Assembly: GCA_035308165.1 (NCBI GenBank)
Contig: DATGHC010000002.1
Location: 1-64,000 of the forward strand
Source: DASTCZ01 sp035308165
GTDB taxonomy: Bacteria > Acidobacteriota > Terriglobia > Acidiferrales > UBA7541
Reading direction: 5' to 3'
DNA length: 64,000 bases
This document shows, piece by piece, positions 1 through 10,267 of this stretch (position 1 is the first letter of the stretch; every line of letters starts with the position of its first letter). The position numbers and the translations under genes are program-made. The notes under the pieces were generated by a model. It searched no databases. It had not been told where the DNA came from and saw only the letters and a list, made by a program, of their open reading frames with translations.

Positions 1-635
1 GCCGGACCGGAAAGATAGGTCACTTCAATAACTTTGCCGTCTTTATCGATGATGGTGTGCAGACGCACAACACCCTGAGTGTGCGTTTGACGCGCAATCT
101 GCGGATAAATCGGCTGAACCCTGTTGATCGCCGAAGCCATCTGCACGTCGCCGCCCTTGGAAATGCGCGTCGGCGTCACTTCCTTCGGGGGAGGCGGTGG
201 GGGCGCGGCGGTGGACGATGAACCAATTATGCCGCCCAGAACGCCGCCGATTTGACCGCCGGGAACTCCACCGACGACTCCGCCGGTAACCGAGGACGCG
301 CCGAGGTCCGGGGGCTGCTCTTCTTCCTTAATGATATTCACTTGCTTAGGAATGGATTTCGGCGCCAGCAATTTGCCGGCTTCAATCAGGCGCGCTGTGG
401 GCTTCACCTTGATCACCGGCGCAGCCGGCGGGGGCGGCGGGGGTGCTGCGGGCGGCGGAGGCGCCGCAAGGAATGTGGACAGCAATGATTTCGGCAACGC
501 CGGAGTCACAAGAAGGGGAATGATAATCAACACCATCAGCAGAACGACCTGGGCGAGCGCTGACACGAATACAGTCAAACCCTTGTTCGTCTTTTTCTTC
601 CCGCTAGGGCTGCATTCCACCAAATCGTCAAACAT
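1..635 (-). CDS. TonB-family energy transducer (C-terminal end cut by the window)
   Basis: The frame reads from ATG at 635 to the window edge without a stop, about 211 residues. It begins MFDDLVE, has a lysine-rich stretch, one membrane helix (about 20-45), a long proline-rich periplasmic spacer with poly-Pro and poly-Gly tracts, and the start of a TonB C-terminal domain with YPQIARQTHTQGVVRLH. TonB proteins couple the proton-motive force at the inner membrane to outer-membrane receptors. A strong GGGGAGG ribosome site lies about 8 nt before the ATG. The gene starts only 24 nt after the secF stop, so it is probably cotranscribed with secDF. The last residues of the TonB domain are outside the window. 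Confidence 0.9.
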   Translation of the reverse strand, partial: MFDDLVECSPSGKKKTNKGLTVFVSALAQVVLLMVLIIIPLLVTPALPKSLLSTFLAAPPPPAAPPPPPPAAPVIKVKPTARLIEAGKLLAPKSIPKQVNIIKEEEQPPDLGASSVTGGVVGGVPGGQIGGVLGGIIGSSSTAAPPPPPPKEVTPTRISKGGDVQMASAINRVQPIYPQIARQTHTQGVVRLHTIIDKDGKVIEVTYLSGP

Positions 636-659
636 AAGTCTTACCTCCCCCTGGAACAG

Positions 660-1898
660 TTACGCGGGCACCCGCTTCGCTGTACCAGGTTTTATTCCGG
701 CTGCGGATCCGGAGCTTACGGCAACCTTCGAGCCTCGGCCGCCCCTAAAGTTGTTCCAACCAACCACCAGAGGCGCCGCAATTCCAAAACTTGAGTAGGT
801 TCCTACCACAATTCCAATCACCAATGCAAAAGAGAAACTCCGGAGCGCGGGACCGCCCATCACGAACAGCACGGCCACGGTCAGGAACGTCAGCCCGCTG
901 GTCAATATTGTGCGGGACAATGTCTGATTGATCGAGCGGTTCACGATTTCGGCCAGCGGTTCGCGCCGCATCAGCCGGTTGTTTTCCCGGACGCGATCAA
1001 AGATCACGATGGTGTCGTTCATGGAATAACCCACCAGCGTTAACAGCGCGGCAATCACGGTCAGCGATATTTCAAAATACTGGTGAAACAATGAAAAGAG
1101 ACCCAAGGTTATGAGCACGTCATGAAATACCGCGACGACCGCTGCCACTCCGTAAATCCACTCGAATCTGATGGCAATATATACCAGCATGCCCGCCAAA
1201 GCATAGAGGGTAACGAGCACCGCCTGCCGACGCAGTTCGGCCCCGACTTTGGGGCCCACAATTTCAGCGCCGCCGATGGCAAATGGGCCGGGATAAAATC
1301 CAGCGCGCATTGCCGCCACCACCTGTGGAGGAGCTCCGGAATTGCCAAGGTCGCCCATATCCGTGATGATTCTCTTGCCCGTTCTGTATGCCACAATTTG
1401 TTGCGCGATTTGCGTGTAACGGCTGCCTGCCGTTAACCCCAGGGAGAGCGGATCTTTGCCCACCAGATAATCCGCGATGTCCTTGGTAGTTATAGATTCG
1501 GAGTTGAAATCCTTCTTGCCGGGTTCGCCCGAAGGAAAGCTCTGGCTCAAGGCCTTGATGATGGTGGTCTTTCCGGCATCAAGCGCATCTTCACCCTGCC
1601 CTTTTTCTTCTAAGCCGATCACAATTTCGTTTGAATTTGGATTGGTCACGTCGTGGATGCTCTGGATGGTGCTTTGGCCTAGCCCCTGCGCTTCCAGATC
1701 GTGCCGGATGGAATCCACGTTTGGCGGTTGGGCAAAGCGAACTGTCACCAACGTGCCGCCCTTAAAATCAATCCCGTAAGTGAGGCCGCCGTTGCGGAAC
1801 ATGGCGGTAAACCCAATCAATAGCAGGAACCCTGAAAGGGCAAAAAAGTACTTCGCCTTTTCCATCCACTTGATATTGGCCTGTCCAAAGAATTCCAT
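660..1898 (-). CDS. secF: Protein translocase subunit SecF
   Basis: SecF acts with SecD and YajC at the SecYEG channel and uses the proton-motive force to pull exported proteins through the inner membrane. The protein (412 aa) has an N-terminal membrane helix, the SecF motif YGIDFKGGT near residue 45, a periplasmic domain, and five C-terminal helices including the region with YSMNDTIVIFDRVREN. Typical SecF proteins are near 300-325 aa; the extra length is in the periplasmic region (roughly residues 100-210) and a short tail. It follows secD with a 78-nt gap and precedes a tonB-like gene. Start ATG 1898 fits the family N-terminus. Confidence 0.95.
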   Translation of the reverse strand: MEFFGQANIKWMEKAKYFFALSGFLLLIGFTAMFRNGGLTYGIDFKGGTLVTVRFAQPPNVDSIRHDLEAQGLGQSTIQSIHDVTNPNSNEIVIGLEEKGQGEDALDAGKTTIIKALSQSFPSGEPGKKDFNSESITTKDIADYLVGKDPLSLGLTAGSRYTQIAQQIVAYRTGKRIITDMGDLGNSGAPPQVVAAMRAGFYPGPFAIGGAEIVGPKVGAELRRQAVLVTLYALAGMLVYIAIRFEWIYGVAAVVAVFHDVLITLGLFSLFHQYFEISLTVIAALLTLVGYSMNDTIVIFDRVRENNRLMRREPLAEIVNRSINQTLSRTILTSGLTFLTVAVLFVMGGPALRSFSFALVIGIVVGTYSSFGIAAPLVVGWNNFRGGRGSKVAVSSGSAAGIKPGTAKRVPA

Positions 1899-1976
1899 AT
1901 ATAGGCAATCTCGTTCCAGTTAGACACCGGCTAGGGTCGCCAGGTTCCAACGAATCAGGGTCTTATCGCCTTCCGC

Positions 1977-3602
1977 TCAGATGCTCAATTCAGCCTGCCG
2001 GGGTGCCCGCCCCAGATGCCAATCGAATATCAACCGCGAGACATAGACCGAGGTGAATAGATTTGCAATCAAACCAATGGTCAGTGATATGGCAAAGCCT
2101 TTCACTGGACCGGTTCCGAACAAAAATAGGAAAAACGCGGAAACCACCGTCGTAACGTGCGTATCTATAATGGTCAAAAAGGCTCGTTTGAAGCCCAAAT
2201 CCACGGCCGAAACGGGGGCTTTTCCGCCGCGTAATTCTTCCCTTATCCTCTCAAATATCAGCACGTTGGAGTCCACGCCCATGCCTATTGTTAGGATTAC
2301 CCCGGCAATTCCGGGCAGGGTCAGCACCGCCCCAAAATACGCCAGGGCGGCCATCAGGATCACCAAGTTAAGCAGGAGCGCGACTACTGCGTTCACCCCT
2401 GACGACCGGTAATAGACCACCATGAATATCAGCACCACCACAAGGCTAGTAATTGATGCCTGGATTCCATGACGGATGGAATCAGCTCCCAGTGACGGAC
2501 CAACCGTACTTTCCGCCAAATACTTGATACTTGCCGGAAGCGCTCCGGATCCAAGCACAAGCGCCAAATCGTTCGCTTCCTCCTGAGAGAACTGCCCCTC
2601 AATCACTCCGGAATCTTCAATCCGTCCGTTGATGGTGGCAACAAGTTCTTCTCGATGGTCCAAAACTGTTGCCATTGGGCGGCCCATATTCTGTTCCGTC
2701 CAGGGACCGAACCTCGCCGCAGCTTCCGTGGATAAATGGAATTCTACTTCCCAATAGGGGGGCCTGGTCGTGCTGCGCCGGGGGGCCGCGCTCCGAAGAT
2801 CGCGACCGGTAACGATAGGCGTCCGGTCAACAACGTACCAGCTCTCACCTGTCGGCGTTCCAGTAGGGCTTGGTGATCCTTTGCCAGGGATCAGCTCCGT
2901 GCCTGGGGGAAGAATTCCAGAGTGAGCTTGGAGCGCAGCGGCTTCGTTAGGATAAGGAACCGGATCCTGCACCAATCGGAGTTCCAGTTGACCGCCGGTT
3001 TGGATAACACTCCTTGCGCGCACGGGATCGCCCTCACCGGGCATCTCGACGATAATTTCATTCTCACCCTGTCCGTAGGGAGCGACAAACGGTTCCGTTA
3101 GGCCCAATTGATCCACGCGCCGGCGAATTGTTTCCACCGCCTTGTCCATCGTTGTCTGCACGATCGAAGCAATTAAGGATTGACGCATGGTCAGCAAATA
3201 TCCGTTGGATTCGCCCGGTGCCGGTGAGATATCCCAGCCTGGAAAATTCTCAGTCTGAATTGTGCGGAAGTCGCTGACCCTGTCTTGCGATAGATTGGAA
3301 ACCTTCACCTGGGTGTCGGAAACACGCAGCGGTTGGTCGGAGGCGATGTTCTTGTCGCGAAGTTGTCGGGCCAGCCCCAGGACAACCTGGTCCGCTTCCT
3401 GCCGGACGGCTTCGTTCACTTGAACCTGAATAATCAAGTGCGTGCCGCCCTGCAGATCCAAACCCAGCCGGATGCGGCTTCCGAAATTGCTCTTAACGGT
3501 CGCCCAGGAAGTCGGAAAATCCGGCAGGCCCACCAACCCGTAAATGCACAGGACTACCACCACCGCGATAAAAATAGCCTTCCATCTTAAATTGGAATTC
3601 AT
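1977..3602 (-). CDS. secD: Protein translocase subunit SecD
   Basis: SecD is the large partner of SecF in the accessory export complex. The 541-aa protein has an N-terminal membrane helix, the motif LGLDLQGGTHL near residue 48, a large periplasmic P1 domain, and a C-terminal block of helices containing GMGVDSNVLIFERIREE, the conserved SecD transmembrane motif. Length and order of segments are normal for the family. It sits between yajC (72-nt gap) and secF in the order yajC-secD-secF known from many bacteria, so joint transcription is expected. Confidence 0.96.
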   Translation of the reverse strand: MNSNLRWKAIFIAVVVVLCIYGLVGLPDFPTSWATVKSNFGSRIRLGLDLQGGTHLIIQVQVNEAVRQEADQVVLGLARQLRDKNIASDQPLRVSDTQVKVSNLSQDRVSDFRTIQTENFPGWDISPAPGESNGYLLTMRQSLIASIVQTTMDKAVETIRRRVDQLGLTEPFVAPYGQGENEIIVEMPGEGDPVRARSVIQTGGQLELRLVQDPVPYPNEAAALQAHSGILPPGTELIPGKGSPSPTGTPTGESWYVVDRTPIVTGRDLRSAAPRRSTTRPPYWEVEFHLSTEAAARFGPWTEQNMGRPMATVLDHREELVATINGRIEDSGVIEGQFSQEEANDLALVLGSGALPASIKYLAESTVGPSLGADSIRHGIQASITSLVVVLIFMVVYYRSSGVNAVVALLLNLVILMAALAYFGAVLTLPGIAGVILTIGMGVDSNVLIFERIREELRGGKAPVSAVDLGFKRAFLTIIDTHVTTVVSAFFLFLFGTGPVKGFAISLTIGLIANLFTSVYVSRLIFDWHLGRAPRQAELSI

Positions 3603-3674
3603 TGTTAAGCCTGGTCCTGATTTAGATGCGGCGCGTCGGCCATCCGGAGAGTCGATTTGCTGGCCACCGCCACG

Positions 3675-3983
3675 TCAGCTTTCCTTGGTCTCGGGTTGAA
3701 GCCCCGCAATTGCACTCCGGAGCACCTTTACTTTCACTTGGTCCGCGATGCGCAGTTGGATCGTTTCGTCCTCAAGACCCACAATCGTCCCGAACACGCC
3801 TCCGCTGGTAATCACCTTGTCGCCGTTCTTCAAGGCCGCGAGCATCTGCGAGGTTTTCTTCTGGCGGCGTTGCGCCGGCATGATCAGCAGGACGTAAAAT
3901 ATCACCATAATCAGGAGGATCGGGAGCAAACCACCCATGGCTCCGGTGATCTGCGACTGCGCCAACAAATTCGGATCGACCAT
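3675..3983 (-). CDS. yajC: Preprotein translocase subunit YajC
   Basis: Small single-helix inner-membrane protein (102 aa) that binds SecDF. After a short N-terminus it has a membrane helix (about residues 15-37) ending in the family motif LLIMPAQRRQKK, followed by a small cytoplasmic beta domain with NGDKVITSGGVFGTIVG, both hallmarks of YajC. It lies between tgt and secD on the same strand, as in many genomes. A 139-nt gap separates it from tgt. Start ATG 3983 gives the usual length. Confidence 0.95.
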   Translation of the reverse strand: MVDPNLLAQSQITGAMGGLLPILLIMVIFYVLLIMPAQRRQKKTSQMLAALKNGDKVITSGGVFGTIVGLEDETIQLRIADQVKVKVLRSAIAGLQPETKES

Positions 3984-4122
3984 TCCTAATCACCACCGTC
4001 CTGAATTCATCGCGTGGGACATCGAACGAATTACCGCTGCTCCGACCCCAATCGGAGAGGAGAACCTGTCCGCATCTTGCGGGTAACGCCTGGCGGGCCG
4101 ACCGTCCCTCGCCCTGCGGATT

Positions 4123-5286
4123 TCAGCAGGGGCCCGCGACCAGACGCGACTTCAACTCTGAGGAGAATTCCTCCAAGTCCCCAAACTCGATAGCCTGCCT
4201 GATTCGCCTCATCAGGTCAAGGTAAAAGTGGATGTTATGGTGGGTGGCCAGGACTGCGCCGAGGATCTCATTGGAAATAAATAAATGCCTCAAATAGGCG
4301 CGGGAATACCGCTGGCACACCGAGCAGGAGCAGGCCTCATCCACAGGGCGTGGGTCATCGGCGTGGCGCGCATTGCGGATCAATAACCGCCCCGCAGAGG
4401 TGAACAGGCACCCATGGCGCGCACTCCGCGTGGGCAGCACACAATCCATCATGTCGATTCCCAGCCGGACGTAATCGGGGATATCTTCCGGCTTGCCCAC
4501 TCCCATCAGATACCGGGGCTTCTCCACGGGCAAGAGTTCAGTCACTACGCCGGTCATTTCGCAGGTAAGCGCGTGCGGCTCTCCCACTGCCAGCCCACCC
4601 ACCGCATATCCGGCGAAATCGAGGCCCACCAATTCATTCGCGCTGTGCTGGCGCAAATCCGTGTATGTCCCACCCTGCACGATTCCGAATAGAGCTTGTT
4701 CAAACAACGCCGCTTGCGTGGGAAGGTGCGCCGCCTCGCGCGCCCGTTCTTGCGCGATGAACGCCGCGCGCGAACGCCGCGCCCAGTCAAATGTCCTTTC
4801 GGCGGCTTTCCGTGCTTGTTCATGGCTCGCCGGATACTCGATGCACTCATCGAGCACCATCATGATGTCCGACCCCAGCGCGGTTTGAATTTCAAGCGCG
4901 ATTTCCGGCGACAGGAAATGTTCCGACCCATCCAAATGCGACCGGAATGTGACCCCTTCGTCGGTCACTTTGCGGAGCTCGGATAGGCTGAAAACCTGGA
5001 ACCCGCCCGAATCGGTGAGGATCGCGCGCGGCCAGGCCATGAATCCATGCAGACGGCCAAGCCGGCGGATGCGCTCATGCCCGGGGCGAAGATAAAGGTG
5101 GTAGGTATTTCCGAGAAGAATTTGGACGCCGAGTTCTTCCAGCGACTGCTGCGTCAATCCCTTGACCGTGCCCGCCGTTCCCACCGGCATAAAGGCCGGG
5201 GTATCCACCACGCCGTGCGGTGTGTGCAACCGGCCCAGCCGCGCGCCACTCGCGCTGGTCTTCAATACTTCAAAGAATGCGGACAC
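4123..5286 (-). CDS. tgt: Queuine tRNA-guanine transglycosylase
   Basis: Tgt swaps guanine 34 of tRNAs with GUN anticodons for preQ1 on the way to queuosine. The 387-aa protein carries the substrate-binding motif ILTDSGGFQVFSL, the IVQGG motif, the region MDCVLPTRSARHG containing the catalytic aspartate, and the zinc site CSCSVC with a distal His in ATHHNIHFY. Length is normal. It heads the tgt-yajC-secDF cluster. A 12-nt gap separates it from the upstream membrane-protein gene on the same strand. No other queuosine genes are in the window. Confidence 0.97.
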   Translation of the reverse strand: MSAFFEVLKTSASGARLGRLHTPHGVVDTPAFMPVGTAGTVKGLTQQSLEELGVQILLGNTYHLYLRPGHERIRRLGRLHGFMAWPRAILTDSGGFQVFSLSELRKVTDEGVTFRSHLDGSEHFLSPEIALEIQTALGSDIMMVLDECIEYPASHEQARKAAERTFDWARRSRAAFIAQERAREAAHLPTQAALFEQALFGIVQGGTYTDLRQHSANELVGLDFAGYAVGGLAVGEPHALTCEMTGVVTELLPVEKPRYLMGVGKPEDIPDYVRLGIDMMDCVLPTRSARHGCLFTSAGRLLIRNARHADDPRPVDEACSCSVCQRYSRAYLRHLFISNEILGAVLATHHNIHFYLDLMRRIRQAIEFGDLEEFSSELKSRLVAGPC

Positions 5287-5298
5287 CCGGCCATTGTA

Positions 5299-6063
5299 TC
5301 AAGAGAAGATGGATGCGATACCAACGCCGATCAGCGCAAATACCGCGTACACCGTTAATACGATCCCGATGGACTTGCCAAATGTGAGCTTCCGTGGATT
5401 TGCCGCCGTAAAAGCTATAGCGACCAGGATCATGGCCCAAATCCCAAAAATGTCGATGGATTGTCCGAGCGCCTGCTGCCAAAGCGGTGCGTCTGGTCCA
5501 AGCAGCGCGCCAACGTTCGACGCGACAACATTCTGCGGATTAATCGCCGCGGGATCTTTCATTAATGCGATGGGAATCGCCAGCAAATCGTGAAGAGCAA
5601 CGGGAAGGTGTGCAAAAATTGCCATCGTAAATGCCATGGAATACTTGATGCTTGCCCCACCCAAAACATTAAATGCACCCATGTAGACTAAGCCGCCGAG
5701 CAGCGCAAGAAACGGCATGGCAAGGACGCCTGCTACATATCTCGTGATTTTTGCAATGGCGGCCTGCTGTGTGTATGCAGCCGCTTTTTGCTGATCGTTG
5801 AGCTGATCAAATCGTGCGGCTGCGAATTTGCTCTTCTCAATTTGTTTCTGAGTAACACTGATCCAATCCACGCGGTTCGCCAGAACAATATTGAGTGAAA
5901 GGTTGATCAGAGTGATCAACAGCAGCGGCGCGATCCAGCTCGGTTTCCGCGCAACATCCGCAAAGGTCTCTCCGGGGCTGAAAAACACGCCGAAGATTCG
6001 CCCTAGTGTGCCAATCTTGGCTGGCTGTTGATCGGGAGCGGGCGCAACGGTGGTAGTGGCCAT
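5299..6063 (-). CDS. Yip1-domain integral membrane protein
   Basis: A 254-aa membrane protein with a short Pro/Gln-rich cytoplasmic N-terminus and about five hydrophobic segments. The pattern FGVFFSPGETFADVARKPSW followed by helices is typical of bacterial Yip1-domain proteins of unknown function. The frame is open to 6141, but ATG 6063 is preferred because GGAGG lies 8 nt before it and would fall inside the coding sequence of the longer form. It ends 12 nt before tgt. Its cellular role cannot be stated from the sequence. Confidence 0.8.
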   Translation of the reverse strand: MATTTVAPAPDQQPAKIGTLGRIFGVFFSPGETFADVARKPSWIAPLLLITLINLSLNIVLANRVDWISVTQKQIEKSKFAAARFDQLNDQQKAAAYTQQAAIAKITRYVAGVLAMPFLALLGGLVYMGAFNVLGGASIKYSMAFTMAIFAHLPVALHDLLAIPIALMKDPAAINPQNVVASNVGALLGPDAPLWQQALGQSIDIFGIWAMILVAIAFTAANPRKLTFGKSIGIVLTVYAVFALIGVGIASIFS

Positions 6064-6208
6064 CTGTAATGCCTCCATTTTTAGAGTGGGCGCACACCGC
6101 CCGTTGCCCGGTATTACGGCCCATAATTCCAAAAGTTTCAAGCGTTAAAAATTATCCGGGCCATCGGTTGGTTCGACGGGAATGTATTGAGGTCCGCGGC
6201 GATGAACC

Positions 6209-7041
<833 letters not shown>

Positions 7042-7045
<4 letters not shown>

Positions 7046-7881
7046 GGCTTATCCGCCACAATATAAAGAGAAGGCAGCGAGTACTCCAGCTGCCCATCAG
7101 GAGAAATTCTCGGCCTCATTCCCGCGGAATCGTTCTTCATCGACTCCATCAGCAGCCGCCGTGTCTCGGCATACGCTGCTGTGCCCGGCGGAACATCCAT
7201 CGCCTTCATCCACTGATCAAAGTTGCGTATCCGTTCTACGAGTTCACTGGCGCGCACTCGGAGACTTGCGCCCTTCAGCATCTCGCGGATTTCCTCTTCC
7301 GTCAGCGTTTCGCAGTGCGAAGGATCCCGCGCGCGCTCGATTCGCGTATGCTCCGCGCGATGCGCGGCATCTCGAATCACCATGTCCACCAGCGCGATTC
7401 GCCCGCCCGGACGCACCACGCGTTCCAGCTCCGAAATCACCCGCCCCGGATGCAGCATGTGATGAATGCTGTAACCGCAAATCGCAAGATCAAACGAGTC
7501 ATCGGCAAAAGGCATGTGGTTGCCATCGCCGCATGCAAACGCGCTGGTGGTCGATGATTCCGCGCTCACTTCGCCCACCGCAATCAATGCGCGTTGCAGC
7601 AGCACGGGGGTCAAATCCAGGCAGGTAACAAATCGCATCCGCCGGGCCAACGCCCGCGAAAAAGTTCCCGGCCCGCAGGCCACATCCAGCGCGCGCCAAT
7701 TACCGGAGTCCTTCGCGTCCGCCGTGGCCAGGTTGGCCAATTTCTCGCCCTCGGAAACCCGCCCCGCCAGCGCGTAATCGCCGAAGCTCTTCGCCGACTC
7801 AGTGAACTGTTCACGAATCAAATCCAGTTGCCGCGATTCAGGTGTGTCCGCCACGATTTTTTCCTTCACACTAATATACAT
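7042..7881 (-). CDS. Class I SAM-dependent methyltransferase
   Basis: Methyltransferase of 279 aa with a Rossmann-type SAM site: motif I ALDVACGPGTFSRALA, the acidic motif TCLDLTPVLL, DGNHMPFADDSFDLAIC, and VVRPGGRIALVDM, as in UbiE/MenG-like enzymes that methylate small molecules. The substrate cannot be told. The gene overlaps the upstream ABC ATPase gene by 16 nt and the downstream one by 4 nt, so it lies inside an ABC transporter operon. A later start near residue 11 (VADTPESRQ) is possible. Confidence 0.88.
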
Positions 7882-8885
7882 CTGGCTTCATGCCCCGGCC
7901 CCGCCGCGCGCGGCTCGGGCACCGCTTCCACGCACGCATCCCGCCGCAGCGAGCACCTCGGAGCGAACGCGCATCCCGGAGGCAACGCGTCCAGCGCCGG
8001 CACCATGCCTGGAATCGGCACCAGCTCGCGCCGCGAAAGTTGTGGTGACGCGCGCAGCAATCCTTCGGTGTATGGATGCCTCGGTGCGCGCAGCACCTCG
8101 CCCGTTGGCCCTTCCTCCACCACTCGGCCCGCATACATCACCGCAACCCGCTCAGCCACCTGCGACACCACTGCGAGATCATGAGTAATAAATATCAGCG
8201 ACAGCCCCAGTTCGCGCCTCAACTCCACCAGCAGCGCCAAAATTTGCTTTTGCACCGTGACGTCCAGCGCCGTGGTCGGCTCATCCGCAATCAGCAATCG
8301 CCCCCCGCCCGCGCCGTTCTCAGATTCTGCGCCCGCCGCAAGCGCCATCGCGATCATCACTCGCTGCCGCAATCCTCCCGACAATTCGTGCGGATATTGC
8401 CGCGCGCGCAACTCCGGCTCGGGCACCGCCGCACGCTCCAGTGCCGCAATCACCCGTCGCTGAACTTCGTCGCGGCCCAACCCGCGATTGTGCGCGCGAA
8501 TCGCTTCGCCAATCTGCTGCCCCGCGCGCATCACCGGATTCAACGCCGTCATCGGCTCCTGAAACACCATTGCGATACGCTGCCCTCGTATCCCGGTCCA
8601 CTCGTTTTCCGCCAGCGCCGCCAAATCCACTTCGCGCCCGCCGCCCTCTCCATTCAATCGTGCAGCGCCCGTCACACGCGCCCCCTGTGGCAACAATCCC
8701 ATCAACGCCAACGCCAACATCGTCTTGCCGGATCCCGATTCTCCCACCAGCCCCAGCGACCCGCCGCGCTCCATCCGCAGCGATACTTCATTCACTGGAC
8801 GCACCCAGACGCCGGCTCGCCCTGATTCACGAAGGGGCACGGCCAGTTCCACCGTAAGTCCGCGCAATTCGAGTAGCGCCGTCAT
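7866..8885 (-). CDS. Oligopeptide/dipeptide-type ABC transporter ATP-binding protein (OppD/DppD-like)
   Basis: ABC ATPase of 339 aa with Walker A GESGSGKT, signature LSGGLRQR, Walker B LLIADEPTTALD and the switch His in ITHDLAVV. A Gly-rich insert (AESENGAGGG) sits just before Walker B, which is unusual. The C-terminal oligopeptide-transporter domain has the expected Cys cluster (CAFAPRC, then two further Cys). It is the first gene of a three-gene overlapping unit with a methyltransferase and an OppF-like ATPase. No permease genes flank it. Confidence 0.9.
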   Translation of the reverse strand: MTALLELRGLTVELAVPLRESGRAGVWVRPVNEVSLRMERGGSLGLVGESGSGKTMLALALMGLLPQGARVTGAARLNGEGGGREVDLAALAENEWTGIRGQRIAMVFQEPMTALNPVMRAGQQIGEAIRAHNRGLGRDEVQRRVIAALERAAVPEPELRARQYPHELSGGLRQRVMIAMALAAGAESENGAGGGRLLIADEPTTALDVTVQKQILALLVELRRELGLSLIFITHDLAVVSQVAERVAVMYAGRVVEEGPTGEVLRAPRHPYTEGLLRASPQLSRRELVPIPGMVPALDALPPGCAFAPRCSLRRDACVEAVPEPRAAGPGHEARCILV

Positions 8886-9002
8886 ACTGCCATCATAGAT
8901 TCGCCCGCCAAGAATAGAAAGGTTGTGGTTGACTTGGCCGAAGTAGGGGCAATCTGTAGGTTGGCCGAAAGGTTTCGGAAATTTTTTTCAGGGGAGTAGC
9001 TT

Positions 9003-9605
9003 CTATCGTTTCGCCAGTGGTATCACAAACTTTAGCGCCGTGTGCGTAGCCGAAAATCCCACCACCTTCACGTCCTTCAGCCCCGCCCTGCGCCCCGCTC
9101 CAATCACATCGATTTCGCGAATCGCAGTCTGCCCTTTGGGATAAACAATCCAAAGAGCCCCCGCCGGAGCCAGCGCCCGCGCAAAGGTGGGCACCCGCTT
9201 TAGAGAGACGGCCGACTCCGCCCCAAAGAAAATCGTCTCGCTCCTGGGCACCACTTTCCTGGAACACACCGCGCGCCCCTTCAATTGCGTCAGGAAATCT
9301 TCGTCATTAATGTTCACCACAACTGCTTTCGACCCATCCTTCACGCCAATCTTCTCCATCACGCTCTTGGGATGAAGTATCTTCTCCGCCCATTTCTCTG
9401 CCGCCGCGCCCAGCTCAAACACCGCCTCACCTTCAGGTAAATTTATGCGCAACTCTCCCCTCGCGGCCTTCACACCATTTATTTGCTTCAGTGGAATCTT
9501 CAGCCGGAAATCACCCCGAAAAATAATCTCGTTCGTTTCGAGCAGCGCCCGCCCTCCGGACGTCTTCCCGCTGAACCGCACCCGGCATTTAATCTCAGCG
9601 CCCAT
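9003..9605 (-). CDS. DUF3052-like protein of unknown function
   Basis: Soluble protein of 200 aa. The second half has the pattern seen in DUF3052 proteins: GVKDGSKAVVVN near residue 88, then LWIVYPKG, a DVIGAGRRAGLKDVKVV stretch and a C-terminal LKFVIP. The first 80 residues form a separate small beta-rich part (KCRVRFSG, EIIFRGDFRLKIPL) that looks PH-like, so two fused modules are possible. It ends just upstream of the ABC unit and starts 19 nt after the SRPBCC gene. No enzymatic motif is visible. Confidence 0.65.
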   Translation of the reverse strand: MGAEIKCRVRFSGKTSGGRALLETNEIIFRGDFRLKIPLKQINGVKAARGELRINLPEGEAVFELGAAAEKWAEKILHPKSVMEKIGVKDGSKAVVVNINDEDFLTQLKGRAVCSRKVVPRSETIFFGAESAVSLKRVPTFARALAPAGALWIVYPKGQTAIREIDVIGAGRRAGLKDVKVVGFSATHTALKFVIPLAKR

Positions 9606-9624
9606 GCATCAATCCGGACCTGTC

Positions 9625-10182
9625 TCATTCCTGAATGGAAATTTTCTCCCCGAACTTCCCACCCAGCGCGGTCAAATAATCTTCCATCGTCTTGGTCTGC
9701 CCCACGATGTACCGCGACACGAACCGGAAAACCACGCTGCGCACTTCACCGTGTTCAGTAATCCTCAGCAACGTCCCTCCGTTGACGGCGCTCAACTCGT
9801 AATTCCACGATCCGCCAAAAGGAAGGTTCGGACTGGCGATTCGTGCGACCATCCTTCCGGGCATCGCTCCTACCGGAGGCACATATTCCGTCATTTGATA
9901 AGGAGTTTCCTGCGCGCTCCAGCCCTGCCCGCTGTGCTCGACCCAAACCACATGTCCACCTGAATCCGGAATCATTTCCACGCTTTTTACTCCCGGCCGC
10001 CACTTCGGGAATTCCGCGGGGGTCGAAATCGCTTTCCAGATTTCATCCGGCTGCTCCCGGAAATGTGCCGCTCGTGTGGCTACGTGCTCCTTGGGCAGCA
10101 TCGCGCCAACCCCGGCCACAACTGCCACCACCAGCACAATAATCGCCAAAAAAATTCCCAGTATCCTGATCACCCAGCGCAT
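9625..10182 (-). CDS. Membrane-anchored SRPBCC-fold protein
   Basis: Protein of 185 aa with an N-terminal membrane helix (about residues 5-28, very Val/Ala rich) followed by a domain with the START/polyketide-cyclase pattern: FREQPDEIWKAISTPAEFPKWRPGVKSV at its beginning and a long C-terminal helix (SRYIVGQTKTMEDYLTALG). Such domains bind hydrophobic ligands in a deep cavity; the ligand here is unknown. The anchor suggests it faces the periplasm. It is divergent from the DUF2231 gene. Confidence 0.8.
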   Translation of the reverse strand: MRWVIRILGIFLAIIVLVVAVVAGVGAMLPKEHVATRAAHFREQPDEIWKAISTPAEFPKWRPGVKSVEMIPDSGGHVVWVEHSGQGWSAQETPYQMTEYVPPVGAMPGRMVARIASPNLPFGGSWNYELSAVNGGTLLRITEHGEVRSVVFRFVSRYIVGQTKTMEDYLTALGGKFGEKISIQE

Positions 10183-10267
10183 AACTCAACACCTCCTGCC
10201 GGCATTGATTCGCCGCCCCTCCTGCGCCACAATCCCCCAGCCTGTCGTCTTTCCCTGGAGGTTTATC

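Noticed and set aside
8160..8860. Plus-strand frames across the OppD-like gene
   Set aside because: The opposite strand has intact Walker A, signature and Walker B motifs; the plus-strand frames have none.
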